A DNA stretch of 35,628 nucleotides from JADJDM01 sp044352985. GTDB taxonomy: Bacteria; Bacteroidota; Bacteroidia; B-17B0; Aurantibacillaceae. Below are positions 15,506 to 23,956 of this stretch, piece by piece. Made by a program: the position numbers and the translations under genes. The stretch's first letter is position 1. Every line of letters starts with the position of its first letter. The notes beneath the pieces are model-generated. The model worked only from the letters and a program-made list of their open reading frames with translations, made no database searches and was not told the DNA's origin. Where the stretch lies: positions 1-35,628 of the forward strand of contig JBILCU010000027.1 in the NCBI GenBank assembly GCA_044352985.1. Direction: 5' to 3'.

Positions 15506-16489
15506 TTAATGTTTTTTTATTAAATATTCTACTTTGTCCGGAATAATCTTTATAATATTTACATTATCCGGCTGTTGTTCAATTTTTATAGGCAATTTAT
15601 GCTTGTTATTTTGAATATCCTTATAGTCCACAACTAATTTAAACTGGCCGGATTGTAATGAATCATACTCTAATAATCCAATTTTAATTTGTACAGTTGT
15701 TTTATTTGGAAAAGTTTTTAGTTGATATTGAGATGGTAAACCTATCACATCAATAGGTACTTCTAAATTGAGTTGTGTGAATTTATCTACATTAATGGTT
15801 AAGTTTACTTCATCATTTGAGATTCCAATTCGTTCCTCTAGTTCTTCAGGTAAAACAAGACTGGCTTTTTGATTGATGGTTTTATTCAGATTATTTAAAA
15901 TAATTTTTTCAGTTTTAATGTCATCAATTGTGTTGAGTAAAATACTATCACCAAATAAAGTTACAGAAGAAGGATAAATTTTTACTTTATCGCCGTAATT
16001 GTATAAGGTATCAAAATCAATTTGTAAATCAGGTATTACCGGAACTACTTTTTTATAGGCTTTTCCAAAACTGAAATAAATGGAATCGGGTTTTACTTTG
16101 ATTAGTTCAATTTCGGTATTAAATAAACGAGATAAACTACCAATACTTAATGCTGTATTAATTGCAAGGGTTTTAGATTGATTCTGCCCTTTTATAAAAT
16201 TATTTAAATCGATTACAACTTCATGTTCATTTTTTTTGAAATCTATAAAAAATAATTTAGCACCCGATGCTTTTATATCTGCTTGTATTTCTCTAGGAAG
16301 CTCGGATGAGAGAGATTTGTTTTTTGGTAAATTGATAAACTTTACCGGTATGGCAATTGTTTTGGTGTAATTACGGTTTAAGGTATTAATTAACCATAAA
16401 AATGTAGCAATTAATAAACAAACCAAAAAAGCCACAATTTTTTTGTTTAGCAGAATCCGTTTAATTTTTAGGTAAAGTTTGTTTTTCAC
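15506..16489 (-). CDS. YbbR/CdaR-like membrane-anchored protein
   Basis: 327 aa, starting at GTG (16489): an in-frame TAA lies a short way upstream and no ATG falls between. The N-terminus is strongly basic (MKNKLYLKIKRILLNKK), followed by one transmembrane helix (about 18-37, IVAFLVCLLIATFLWLINTL). The rest is extracytoplasmic with repeated beta-rich YbbR-like segments (IPVKFINLP and SDEVNLTINV regions, IDVIGLPSQYQLKTFP near 250). In Firmicutes, CdaR regulates the c-di-AMP cyclase CdaA. Bacteroidota homologues are commonly annotated YbbR-like with no proven role. No cyclase gene is next to it here. It is the first gene of the cluster with the reductase and the membrane protein, divergent from the T9SS plug-domain gene. 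Confidence 0.78.
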   Translation of the reverse strand: MKNKLYLKIKRILLNKKIVAFLVCLLIATFLWLINTLNRNYTKTIAIPVKFINLPKNKSLSSELPREIQADIKASGAKLFFIDFKKNEHEVVIDLNNFIKGQNQSKTLAINTALSIGSLSRLFNTEIELIKVKPDSIYFSFGKAYKKVVPVIPDLQIDFDTLYNYGDKVKIYPSSVTLFGDSILLNTIDDIKTEKIILNNLNKTINQKASLVLPEELEERIGISNDEVNLTINVDKFTQLNLEVPIDVIGLPSQYQLKTFPNKTTVQIKIGLLEYDSLQSGQFKLVVDYKDIQNNKHKLPIKIEQQPDNVNIIKIIPDKVEYLIKKH

Positions 16490-16712
16490 TTCGGCTAAGA
16501 TACTAAATAATGAAAATTAGAAGATTTCTATCATAGATTTTATTACACATTAATTGTTTAATTTCGTCTTCATGTTAAAGTAACAAATTTCTGGTTTTTA
16601 TAATACAGTAAAGTGGTCAATTAAATAAATACGTGTGATTATAATCATTTTTTTATTTTTTCTTTTTATAACAGCTCTATCGATTAATAAATCGAAAATT
16701 AATTTAACACGT

Positions 16713-18014
16713 GTGTTTAAAAAAATATTTTTCATTTTTTCTTTATTTATCTTTTCTATTCAACTTAAAGCACACCAAAATCAAGCACAGGATTTTATTA
16801 TAAAACAAGAAGATTATATCTATAAATCTTCTATTAAGACAGCACAACTTCGAGAAACTTCTTATGAGTTGGCAGCTCCAATAATTGAATTAGGAACTGA
16901 ACAACAATTAAAATTGAGTTTTGATGATTTAAACGGAGAATTTGAAAATTACAGCTATACTTTTATTCATTGTGATGCATACTGGAACCCTTCGGATTTA
17001 ATGCAGAACGAATACCTGAGTGTGTTTTTTGAAGATAATATTTCGAACTACACCTACTCGGTTAATACCTTACAAAAGTATACGCACTATCAAGTGAATT
17101 TCCCAAATGCAAATATGAAAATTACTAAGTCAGGTAATTATATTTTGTTTGTTTATGAAAATGGAGATAAAAATAAGCCCGTTTTAACTAAACGTTTTAT
17201 GGTTTACCAATCGTTTATTACTATTTCCGGAACTGTTCAGCAAGCTGCAAAAGCTGACGATTATATGAGTAAGCAAGAAGTTGATTTCAGTATCATTCAT
17301 CCTAATTATAAAATCATTAACCCATTTCAGGATTTAAAAGTGGTGATTACTCAAAATAACAGATGGGATAATGCAATTAATAACTTGAGACCTCTTTTTG
17401 TCAATCCAAATGAACTTAATTATAATTATGATGATGGTTCTAATTGCTTTGATAGCGGAAATGAGTTCAGAAATTTTGACAATAAAAGTTTTAAATTTTT
17501 AACACCTTTTGTGTCTCATCATTTTAAAGATTCGAGCAATCAAAATAACACACTTGTTTTACCGGAGTTAGTAAAAACCTTTAAACGTTATGTACAAGTA
17601 GATGATGTTAATGGTGAATTTTTTATTCGTAATACTGAAATGGATAGAAATGAAAACGAGGCAGATTATGCGTGGGTTCATTTTTTCTTACCATATAAAG
17701 AACCATTGGGAGAAGGCAACTTTTATGTAGCAGGTAAATTTTGTGATTGGAATAACTCCGACCAAAACAAATTAAAATACAATTATTCCAAAAAAGGATA
17801 TGAATTAAAAATGTATTTAAAACAAGGTTATTATAATTATTTTCTGGTTTATCAGAAAGATGATAAAACACCAATGGACGAAACGTTATTGGAAGGTAAT
17901 CATTGGGAAACCGAAAATGACTATTCCATTTTTGTATATCATAGAAGTATGGGAACGTATTACGATCAGTTAATCGGTATAAAAAAATTAAATTCTATAC
18001 GTCGTCAACGATAG
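16713..18014 (+). CDS. Type IX secretion plug-domain protein (DUF5103 family)
   Basis: The protein contains a region close to the DUF5103 / T9SS plug family: ELGTEQQLKLSFDDLNGEF, YTFIHCDAYWNPSDL, NYTYSVNTLQKYTHY and ANMKITKSGNYIL. The C-terminal half carries VAGKFCDWN and related beta segments. Known function of family members: sealing the periplasmic or extracellular side of the SprA translocon of the T9SS when cargo is absent. Start choice: the frame opens at a GTG at 16635, which would give two hydrophobic stretches. A second in-frame GTG at 16713 gives a clean signal peptide (MFKKIFFIFSLFIFSIQLKA, then HQNQ), so I prefer 16713. There is no ATG nearby. The gene is divergent from the YbbR-like gene. 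It fits functionally with the large secreted proteins at 1-13547, though it is a separate transcription unit. Confidence 0.85.
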   Translation: MFKKIFFIFSLFIFSIQLKAHQNQAQDFIIKQEDYIYKSSIKTAQLRETSYELAAPIIELGTEQQLKLSFDDLNGEFENYSYTFIHCDAYWNPSDLMQNEYLSVFFEDNISNYTYSVNTLQKYTHYQVNFPNANMKITKSGNYILFVYENGDKNKPVLTKRFMVYQSFITISGTVQQAAKADDYMSKQEVDFSIIHPNYKIINPFQDLKVVITQNNRWDNAINNLRPLFVNPNELNYNYDDGSNCFDSGNEFRNFDNKSFKFLTPFVSHHFKDSSNQNNTLVLPELVKTFKRYVQVDDVNGEFFIRNTEMDRNENEADYAWVHFFLPYKEPLGEGNFYVAGKFCDWNNSDQNKLKYNYSKKGYELKMYLKQGYYNYFLVYQKDDKTPMDETLLEGNHWETENDYSIFVYHRSMGTYYDQLIGIKKLNSIRRQR

Positions 18015-18020
18015 AATAAT

Positions 18021-18050
18021 TTAGCTGTTCCCTTAAAACTTTTAATTTTG
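18021..18050 (+). promoter_or_regulatory. Putative promoter abutting the purK start codon
   Basis: TAATTTTG (18043-18050) fits the Bacteroidota -7 box TAnnTTTG. A weak TTAG at 18021-18024 lies 18 bp upstream, at about the -33 position. The ATG of purK is at 18055, so transcription starting about 5-6 bp after the box would give a nearly leaderless mRNA. This rests on sequence match only. Confidence 0.35.
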
Positions 18051-18054
18051 TTGC

Positions 18055-19197
18055 ATGAAATCATTACAACCCGATCAAATCAAAGTAGGTATTTTAGGTG
18101 GAGGTCAGTTAGGCCGAATGTTCATCCAATCTGCTATTAATTATAATTTTTATATTAAAATTCTTGATCCAGATCAACAAGCACCTTGTTCTGCAATAGC
18201 CAACGAATTTGTAAATGGTAAGTTGGATGATTTTAATAGCGTTTATAAATTCGGCAAAGATTGCGATGTTATTACCATTGAAATTGAACATGTAAATGTA
18301 GAGGCCTTGAAAAAATTGGAGCAAGAGGGAAAAAAGGTTTTTCCTCAGCCTCATATTTTGGAGATTATTCAGGATAAAGGTTTACAGAAAATGTTTTATC
18401 AACGAAACAATATACCTACACCTGATTTCTTTTTGGTGGAGAAAAAAGAAGACATCAGTAAATTCAGCAATTACTTTCCTTTTTTTCAAAAAATGAGAAA
18501 GGGCGGCTATGATGGAAAGGGTGTAGTTAAACTAGATAATCCAACTGATTTATCAAAAGCATTTGATGTTCCTTCTGTATTGGAAATGCTAGTTGATTTT
18601 GATAAGGAAATTTCGGTAATTGTTGCAAGAAACGAATCGGGCGAAACAGCTTGTTTTCCGGTTGTAGAATGTGCTTTTAATCCGGAAGCCAATTTGGTGG
18701 AATTTTTGTTTTCTCCTGCAAACATTACTAAAAAAGTAGAAAAAGAAGCTTATAAAATTGCTGCTCAGGTTGCTAATGCATTTCAAATTGTTGGCTTATT
18801 GGCTGTTGAGTTATTTGTAACTAAAGACGGCAAAGTATTGGTGAATGAAGTAGCGCCACGCCCTCATAATAGCGGCCATCAAACCATTGAAGGAAACATT
18901 ACTTCTCAATTTGAACAGCACCTTCGTGCAGTTTTAAATCTGCCATTAGGTGATACAAGTATTACTCAACCAAGTGTAATGGTAAATGTGTTAGGTGAAA
19001 AAGGATTTGAAGGAAACGCAACTTATCAGGGCATCTATGAAATCATGAAATGGAGTGGTGTTCATTTGCATTTATATGGAAAAAAAACAACAAAATCGTT
19101 TCGTAAAATGGGACATGTAACGGTTACTGCTAATACTTTAGATGAGGCGATTTCAAAAGCAAAAAAAGTGAAGGATACTCTAAAAGTTGTTGCCTGA
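18055..19197 (+). CDS. purK: 5-(carboxyamino)imidazole ribonucleotide synthase (PurK)
   Basis: 380 aa, the usual PurK length. The N-terminus VGILGGGQLGRM is the family's signature nucleotide-binding loop. ATP-grasp features follow: QDKGLQKMFYQRNNIPTP (about 105-120), KMRKGGYDGKGV (about 146-157), VLEMLVDFDKEISVIVAR (about 178-195) and the metal/ATP site VNEVAPRPHNSGH (about 263-275). It converts AIR, ATP and bicarbonate to N5-CAIR in purine synthesis, in the cytoplasm. Its usual partner purE is not adjacent. Only 40 bp separate it from the preceding gene, but a promoter-like box sits just before its ATG. Assignment is secure. Confidence 0.97.
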   Translation: MKSLQPDQIKVGILGGGQLGRMFIQSAINYNFYIKILDPDQQAPCSAIANEFVNGKLDDFNSVYKFGKDCDVITIEIEHVNVEALKKLEQEGKKVFPQPHILEIIQDKGLQKMFYQRNNIPTPDFFLVEKKEDISKFSNYFPFFQKMRKGGYDGKGVVKLDNPTDLSKAFDVPSVLEMLVDFDKEISVIVARNESGETACFPVVECAFNPEANLVEFLFSPANITKKVEKEAYKIAAQVANAFQIVGLLAVELFVTKDGKVLVNEVAPRPHNSGHQTIEGNITSQFEQHLRAVLNLPLGDTSITQPSVMVNVLGEKGFEGNATYQGIYEIMKWSGVHLHLYGKKTTKSFRKMGHVTVTANTLDEAISKAKKVKDTLKVVA

Positions 19198-19292
19198 TTA
19201 CTTCCAATTAAAAATCATTTTTTTTCGGATTTTTGTCATATCTCTTTACTTAACTGATTTTAATTTATATATTAACTCTTTATTTAAAAATT

Positions 19293-19517
19293 ATGAAAAC
19301 AATTCAAACTATTTTAATTACATCTTTTGCTTTATTCATCTTTGCATGTAGCGGAAACGAAAAAACAGAAGACGTTGGAGTAGGAGCAAATGCTGCCGTT
19401 GAATCGCTAGAGGCTTTATCAAAAGAAGATTCATTAGCTTGTTCGTGTGAACACAAATGCAAAACCAAGGAAGAATGCAAAGCTCATTGCGGAGACGGTT
19501 GCGCAAGTCTTAACTAA
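19293..19517 (+). CDS. Small Cys-rich lipoprotein, unknown function
   Basis: 74 aa. The N-terminus MKTIQTILITSFALFIFACS is a lipoprotein signal with lipobox IFAC, the Cys being residue 19. After an acidic linker the C-terminus holds six Cys and two His in a tight cluster (CSCEHKCKTKEECKAHCGDG then C), which suggests metal binding or disulfide cross-links. I do not recognise a named family. The gene starts 95 bp after purK and ends 20 bp before the alpha/beta-hydrolase lipoprotein gene, so it may be the first gene of a three-gene unit with the two that follow. A metal-sequestering or redox role is a guess from composition. Confidence 0.8.
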   Translation: MKTIQTILITSFALFIFACSGNEKTEDVGVGANAAVESLEALSKEDSLACSCEHKCKTKEECKAHCGDGCASLN

Positions 19518-19537
19518 TTTTTACTTACCATTTATTA

Positions 19538-20470
19538 ATGAATAAAATAGTTGTACTCCTTTTTTTTGTATTAGTTATTTCATGCAAAAAAGAAGGAAAA
19601 ATGCCTCCAATTAATAATGCTGTTGACTTGGACGGGATTTCAATAAATGATTCCAGTTTGGTTTTTCCCAATCATTTTCTTTTATCTGCAAGTAATCCAT
19701 CTCCAAGTAATGCAGATAAGAATAAACCTGTTGTTATTGCTGTTCATGGTTTTTCTGCTTCAACCTTTGAATGGATTGAATTCAGAGATTTTGCCCGATT
19801 AAATAACAGTTTTCAAACTTCTGTGGTTTTGCTTGGCGGACATGGTAGAGATTATGAAGATTTTAGAAATGCAAAATGGGAAAACTGGCAGCAGCCAATT
19901 ATTGATGAATACAATAAATTGCGCCAGTTAGGTTATACCCATATATCTTTCATTGGTTCATCAACTGGTTGCCCTTTAATTTTAGAAGCTATATATTCAG
20001 GTAAATTAACTACTGATGTTTTAAAACATGTTTTTTTCATTGACCCGATTGTAGTACCATCTAACAAGTTGCTCTCCTTGGTGAATGTGGTTGGCCCTGT
20101 TTTAAGTTACAGTGCTACTGAAATGGCACAAGGAGAAAATGGATATTGGTACAAATATCGTCCATATCAGGCTTTAAAAGAGCTGAATGAACTTACTCAA
20201 TTGGTAAGAAAAAAACTGGAAAAAGGAATTACATTTCCGGCTGATGTAATGCTGAAAGTTTTTAAAACTGAAAAAGACGATGCTGCTGATCCAATAAGTG
20301 CAGTGTTATTGCAAAAAGGCATAAAATTATCTAACGGAAATAACATTGGTTTACAAATGATTCCTTCCAACCTACATGTTTTTACTCGATTAAAAGGAAG
20401 AAGTGTTGTAACATCTACAGATATTCAAAACCAACAGGCCACGTTTAACGAAATTAAAAATTCATTATGA
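19538..20470 (+). CDS. Alpha/beta-hydrolase lipoprotein (esterase/lipase-like)
   Basis: 310 aa. A lipoprotein signal ends at LVISC (Cys16) with Lys-Lys following, so it is membrane-anchored on the outer side of the inner membrane or in the outer membrane. The hydrolase core begins at VVIAVHGFSAS (oxyanion HG at 70-71). The nucleophile elbow is GSSTG (Ser142). Candidate catalytic Asp is 247 or 248 in EKDDAADP, and His280 lies in NLHVF. This arrangement resembles monoacylglycerol lipase / carboxylesterase-type hydrolases. The substrate is unknown. The stop overlaps the next start by four bases (ATGA), so the two genes are translationally coupled. Confidence 0.88.
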   Translation: MNKIVVLLFFVLVISCKKEGKMPPINNAVDLDGISINDSSLVFPNHFLLSASNPSPSNADKNKPVVIAVHGFSASTFEWIEFRDFARLNNSFQTSVVLLGGHGRDYEDFRNAKWENWQQPIIDEYNKLRQLGYTHISFIGSSTGCPLILEAIYSGKLTTDVLKHVFFIDPIVVPSNKLLSLVNVVGPVLSYSATEMAQGENGYWYKYRPYQALKELNELTQLVRKKLEKGITFPADVMLKVFKTEKDDAADPISAVLLQKGIKLSNGNNIGLQMIPSNLHVFTRLKGRSVVTSTDIQNQQATFNEIKNSL

Positions 20471-20997
20471 GGAAGATTTTTTTAATTGTATTAATTGCTT
20501 CATGCTTTTCCTCTTTTTCTCAAGATAGCACATTTACTTTTTCGGCAGGTGGGCGTTTTAAAAAGTATGTTGGATTTTATTGGCAAAACGGAATTTCCGC
20601 TGAATTTTCTTCGTCAAAAATTTTGAATAAAAAAGTTAGTTTTGGTTTAAATATAGTTTCCTCAAAACTAGGCACGGCTTTATTAAACAATGCCATTCCT
20701 ACTTTAGAAGTTGAATTATCTGCCATCAAATATTTCAGAGTAACCAAAAAAGTAAATCCATTTGTAAGATTAAACACTGGATTTGCTTCAGCCAATTTTG
20801 GTGATGAAAGATTTGATAATATCACTAATAAATCTGCACTCTTATCTTTTGAAACTGGTGTGAAATCGAAAGTTTATAAATCGTTTGATGTTTTACTTGG
20901 CGGTGGATTAAATGCAATTACCGGAAATGGTTTTTCAAATTTAGGCACGATTTATCCTTTGTACTATCAGATTAGTTTGATGTATAGAATAAAGTAA
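20467..20997 (+). CDS. Small exported protein, probable outer-membrane beta-barrel
   Basis: 176 aa with a signal peptide (MRKIFLIVLIASCFSSFSQ, then D). The mature part has many alternating hydrophobic/polar strands (FTFSAGGRFKKYVGFYW, VSFGLNIVSSKL, VNPFVRLNTGFASANFG, FDVLLGGGLNAI) and ends in YYQISLMYRIK, like the closing strand of a small barrel. I do not recognise a specific family. It is coupled to the hydrolase gene by an ATGA overlap, which suggests a joint job, for example delivering substrate or anchoring. It converges with the YrdC-like gene, 18 bp away. Confidence 0.78.
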   Translation: MRKIFLIVLIASCFSSFSQDSTFTFSAGGRFKKYVGFYWQNGISAEFSSSKILNKKVSFGLNIVSSKLGTALLNNAIPTLEVELSAIKYFRVTKKVNPFVRLNTGFASANFGDERFDNITNKSALLSFETGVKSKVYKSFDVLLGGGLNAITGNGFSNLGTIYPLYYQISLMYRIK

Positions 20998-21015
20998 AAT
21001 GAACTTTTGAATTGA

Positions 21016-21705
21016 TTACACTTTAAAAAGTTCTTTCGCCTTTTTCAAAATCAATTCATCGTTTAATCCTTTTCGTTCGATTTTAACTTGTAAGTTATTG
21101 TTAATTGAAAATACAGGATAGGAACCTTGTTCAAGCGTATTTAATTTACTATGTACAAATAATTTTATGTTTATGCTTTTTGCAAACTCCAATGCTTTTT
21201 GTTTTGAAGTGATACTTCCGTGAGGGTCGCCACTGATGTTTGCGCTAGAGCAAATAGGAGCGTAATGATTAAATGAAAAGAAAGGCGAAGGTGCAATGAT
21301 TCTACTTAATTCAATTTCCAAATCATTAAATAAGCTTCTGTAAACAGGACGTTTAATTAACGTTTGGTGGGTTCCATTACGTATTATTGGATTAGTAATT
21401 TCTGGTTTTTCAATTTCAAAACGTAAAAACGATCCTTCAAAAACATCAAGCAATTGATTTTTTAAATCCATTAATTTAGGATGATTTACATTTTTTAAAA
21501 TAGTATCTGTTCCAAAAACAGTACTATAAAATTTATTAGGTAAACGATTTTTCGCTTTGTTTATAGCATTAACTCCTTCTGGCGTGTTTGAGGCAATTAA
21601 ACCGTAAACACCAGAAAACTCAAAAATAAAGACCGGATTTTCTGATTGAAGTATTTTACATACTTCAACAACAAAATTACTATCGCTTGAAAAAATTTCT
21701 TTCAC
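21016..21705 (-). CDS. YrdC/Sua5-like domain protein, diverged
   Basis: 229 aa, starting at GTG (21705). The best landmark is SSANISGDPHGS (about 153-164), matching the (S/T)SAN(P/I)SG motif of Sua5/YrdC/YciO proteins. FEFSGVYGLIAS (29-39) aligns with the usual PTxTxYGL segment but lacks the Thr residues, and IERKG near the C-terminus fits the closing strand. Sua5/TsaC make threonylcarbamoyl-AMP for tRNA t6A37. The loss of usual substrate motifs suggests this is a paralogue rather than the housekeeping enzyme. It starts 2 bp after the stop of the hybrid histidine kinase gene, so the two are probably coupled. Confidence 0.72.
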   Translation of the reverse strand: MKEIFSSDSNFVVEVCKILQSENPVFIFEFSGVYGLIASNTPEGVNAINKAKNRLPNKFYSTVFGTDTILKNVNHPKLMDLKNQLLDVFEGSFLRFEIEKPEITNPIIRNGTHQTLIKRPVYRSLFNDLEIELSRIIAPSPFFSFNHYAPICSSANISGDPHGSITSKQKALEFAKSINIKLFVHSKLNTLEQGSYPVFSINNNLQVKIERKGLNDELILKKAKELFKV

Positions 21706-21707
21706 AA

Positions 21708-23780
21708 TTACTCGGTTTCAGCGTCGATTAATAATTGATTGCAAATCTCTTCCAACTGATGTAGTTTTAATTCGGCATCAAACCATTCTTGTTGATCAGT
21801 GTCAAACTTTTCAAAATAATAACTTAAATCAGCGGCATCTAATAATTGAAACAAGCGGAACGATGATTTAATTTTATGCCCGATTTTATTTACATCTGCT
21901 TTATTTTTGCTTGCAAATGCTTGCTTTAATAAATTTATATTTTTAGGTAATTCCCTAAAAAATAAATCAATCAATTTATTTGCCTGCTCTGTTTTATTTC
22001 CGGCTAATTCCAATGCTTTTGATTTAATATCAGTGAACGAATTTTGAATTATTTCAATAGATTTTTTAATTGATGGAGTTATTAAGTTATTATTTAAATC
22101 AACTGAATGTCCAAAATTTAAAACAAGGGCCAGTTTACTCAATAATTGATCCTCTGTAAATGGTTTTGCCAAGTAATCGTTTACACCAACAGCATAACAG
22201 GCATCAATGTCTTTTTGAACTGTGTTGGCAGATTGCGCTATAATTGGAGTAGTTAATTTTAATTCCTCACGAATGCTTTTTGAAGCAGAAATTCCATCCA
22301 TAATCGGCATTTGAATGTCCATTAAAATCAAATCGAACTCACTCAATTTACATAAGTTAACGGCCTCTTCACCATTTTCTGCTGACTCACAAACTACCCC
22401 ATTTTTTTCTAAGAGTGTGCGTAAGTATAAAGCATTTACCGGATTGTCTTCTGCAAACAACACTTTCTTTCCTTTAAGTTCAAATTTTTGATTTGCAGCA
22501 GTTAAAGGTTCTTGCGATTGAGCTTTATTGAAATTGATTTCAACGGTAAAAATACTTCCCACATTTGGTTCACTATGTGCAGAAATTTTACCGCCCATTT
22601 TTTCTACAAGTTCTTTGGTTATAAATAACCCAAGACCAGAGCCTCCATGTTTTCTGGCAATTGAATCATCTGCCTGCACAAACTTTTTAAAAACATCTTC
22701 CTCTTTTGAACTTTCGAAACCTATACCTGTATCAGAAACACAGAAACGAATGGTTTGGGTTTCTTTATCGTTTGCTAAAAGTTGAGCACTCAATTCAACA
22801 CTGCCTGATGTAGTAAATTTAATTGAATTACTAAGCAAATTATTAAATACTTGTGCAAAGCGTAATGAATCACCAATTACTATTTCGTGAATTTCAGAAT
22901 CAAATACAAATCTAAATTCCAGACTTTTTTGTTCGGCTTGTAACGAATGAGAACCTGCAATCGAATTAAGTGTTTCTCTTAAATTAAAAGGGTATTTAAC
23001 CAATTCAAAATTTTCTGATTCTACTTTTGAGATATCAAGAATATCGTTAATCAAGTGCAATAAAATGTTTGCCTGATTATTTATGATGTCAACATACTTT
23101 TTTTGTATTCCAAATAAATTAGTTTCATCCAACAATTTCGACATGCCTATAATTCCATTCAAAGGAGTTCTCATTTCATGGCTCATTTTAGCAATAAAAT
23201 TTTGCTGAGCATTACTTGCACCCTGAATTTTCTTCATCGATAACTTTATGTTATGGATATACTCTTTTTCAGATTCAGCAAAAACAATATTGGAATATAA
23301 ATTACCTGCTAAACGACAAACCAATTCCAGTACATTTTTATGTTCTTCCTGAAAATAATTTACTTCCGAACTTGCAAAACCAAATGCTCCTAACGAACGT
23401 TCTGCAGTTGCAATTGGCATCCATAATCTCGACTTTACTTCAAATGAACGTTTCCCCGATTTTACATAATAGGGTACAGGTTGAGATCCCATGTCTTCTA
23501 CATGTAATGGTTGCTTGTTTTTAAACACCCAACCCGGATGCCTTTCCATAGCAGTATCTTCGCTGTATCTTTTATCTTCTTCGGTAAACCCTTTGTTTGC
23601 GTAAAGACGAAGTTTATTTAATTTAAAGTCCCACAAAAAAATAGAACTATATGGTACATCTATAAATCCATCAACCACTTTAAATAAGGCATCAGAAATA
23701 CTTTGTGCATCTTTTGCAATAGCTAATTCTTCAGCAATGCTACTTAAAATTGCTAATGTTTGTTTTTTGGATGTTTCCAA
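21708..23780 (-). CDS. Hybrid histidine kinase: GAF-HisKA-HATPase-REC-Hpt
   Basis: 690 aa, starting at TTG (23780), since the next Met comes well inside the first domain. There is no transmembrane segment, so it is a cytoplasmic sensor. GAF domain about 10-165; dimerisation/phosphoacceptor helix with MSHEMRTPLNG (His201); ATPase domain with N box (Asn314, Asn318), G1 DTGIG (350-354) and G2 GGSGLGL (379-385); receiver domain about 436-555 with acidic pocket AEDN (about 443-446), phospho-Asp488 (LMDIQMP) and Lys539; Hpt domain about 570-690 with His635 (IGHKIKSSF). It is thus a complete phosphorelay in one chain, with no output domain, so a separate response regulator is expected. It is divergent from the SMC operon, with a 176-bp gap between. 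The signal sensed by GAF is unknown. Confidence 0.95.
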   Translation of the reverse strand: METSKKQTLAILSSIAEELAIAKDAQSISDALFKVVDGFIDVPYSSIFLWDFKLNKLRLYANKGFTEEDKRYSEDTAMERHPGWVFKNKQPLHVEDMGSQPVPYYVKSGKRSFEVKSRLWMPIATAERSLGAFGFASSEVNYFQEEHKNVLELVCRLAGNLYSNIVFAESEKEYIHNIKLSMKKIQGASNAQQNFIAKMSHEMRTPLNGIIGMSKLLDETNLFGIQKKYVDIINNQANILLHLINDILDISKVESENFELVKYPFNLRETLNSIAGSHSLQAEQKSLEFRFVFDSEIHEIVIGDSLRFAQVFNNLLSNSIKFTTSGSVELSAQLLANDKETQTIRFCVSDTGIGFESSKEEDVFKKFVQADDSIARKHGGSGLGLFITKELVEKMGGKISAHSEPNVGSIFTVEINFNKAQSQEPLTAANQKFELKGKKVLFAEDNPVNALYLRTLLEKNGVVCESAENGEEAVNLCKLSEFDLILMDIQMPIMDGISASKSIREELKLTTPIIAQSANTVQKDIDACYAVGVNDYLAKPFTEDQLLSKLALVLNFGHSVDLNNNLITPSIKKSIEIIQNSFTDIKSKALELAGNKTEQANKLIDLFFRELPKNINLLKQAFASKNKADVNKIGHKIKSSFRLFQLLDAADLSYYFEKFDTDQQEWFDAELKLHQLEEICNQLLIDAETE

Positions 23781-23956
23781 TTTAAAAAGTTGAATTCACG
23801 AAATTAGAATTATTATCTAATTAACTGCTTAATGTTTATTAATACTTAAGTTTTAATCTTATTCATTAGATTGATTTTTGTTCGTGATTTGTTGAAAATC
23901 TGAATTTTCACTGCAAAAACTTCCTCGTATCTTTCCTTAATTAAATTCCCTTAATA

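Noticed and set aside
19210..19234. Terminator after purK (AAAAATC / GATTTTT hairpin)
   Set aside because: Only seven A/T-rich base pairs with an 11-base loop; in such low-GC sequence this can occur by chance.
21001..21033. Terminator between the convergent barrel and YrdC-like genes (GAACTTTT / AAAAGTTC)
   Set aside because: Eight weak pairs with a long loop and overlap with the YrdC-like stop codon; not convincing.
23928..23935. Promoter TATCTTTC before the kleisin gene
   Set aside because: One mismatch to TAnnTTTG and no TTG at a suitable distance upstream; too weak to list as a feature.
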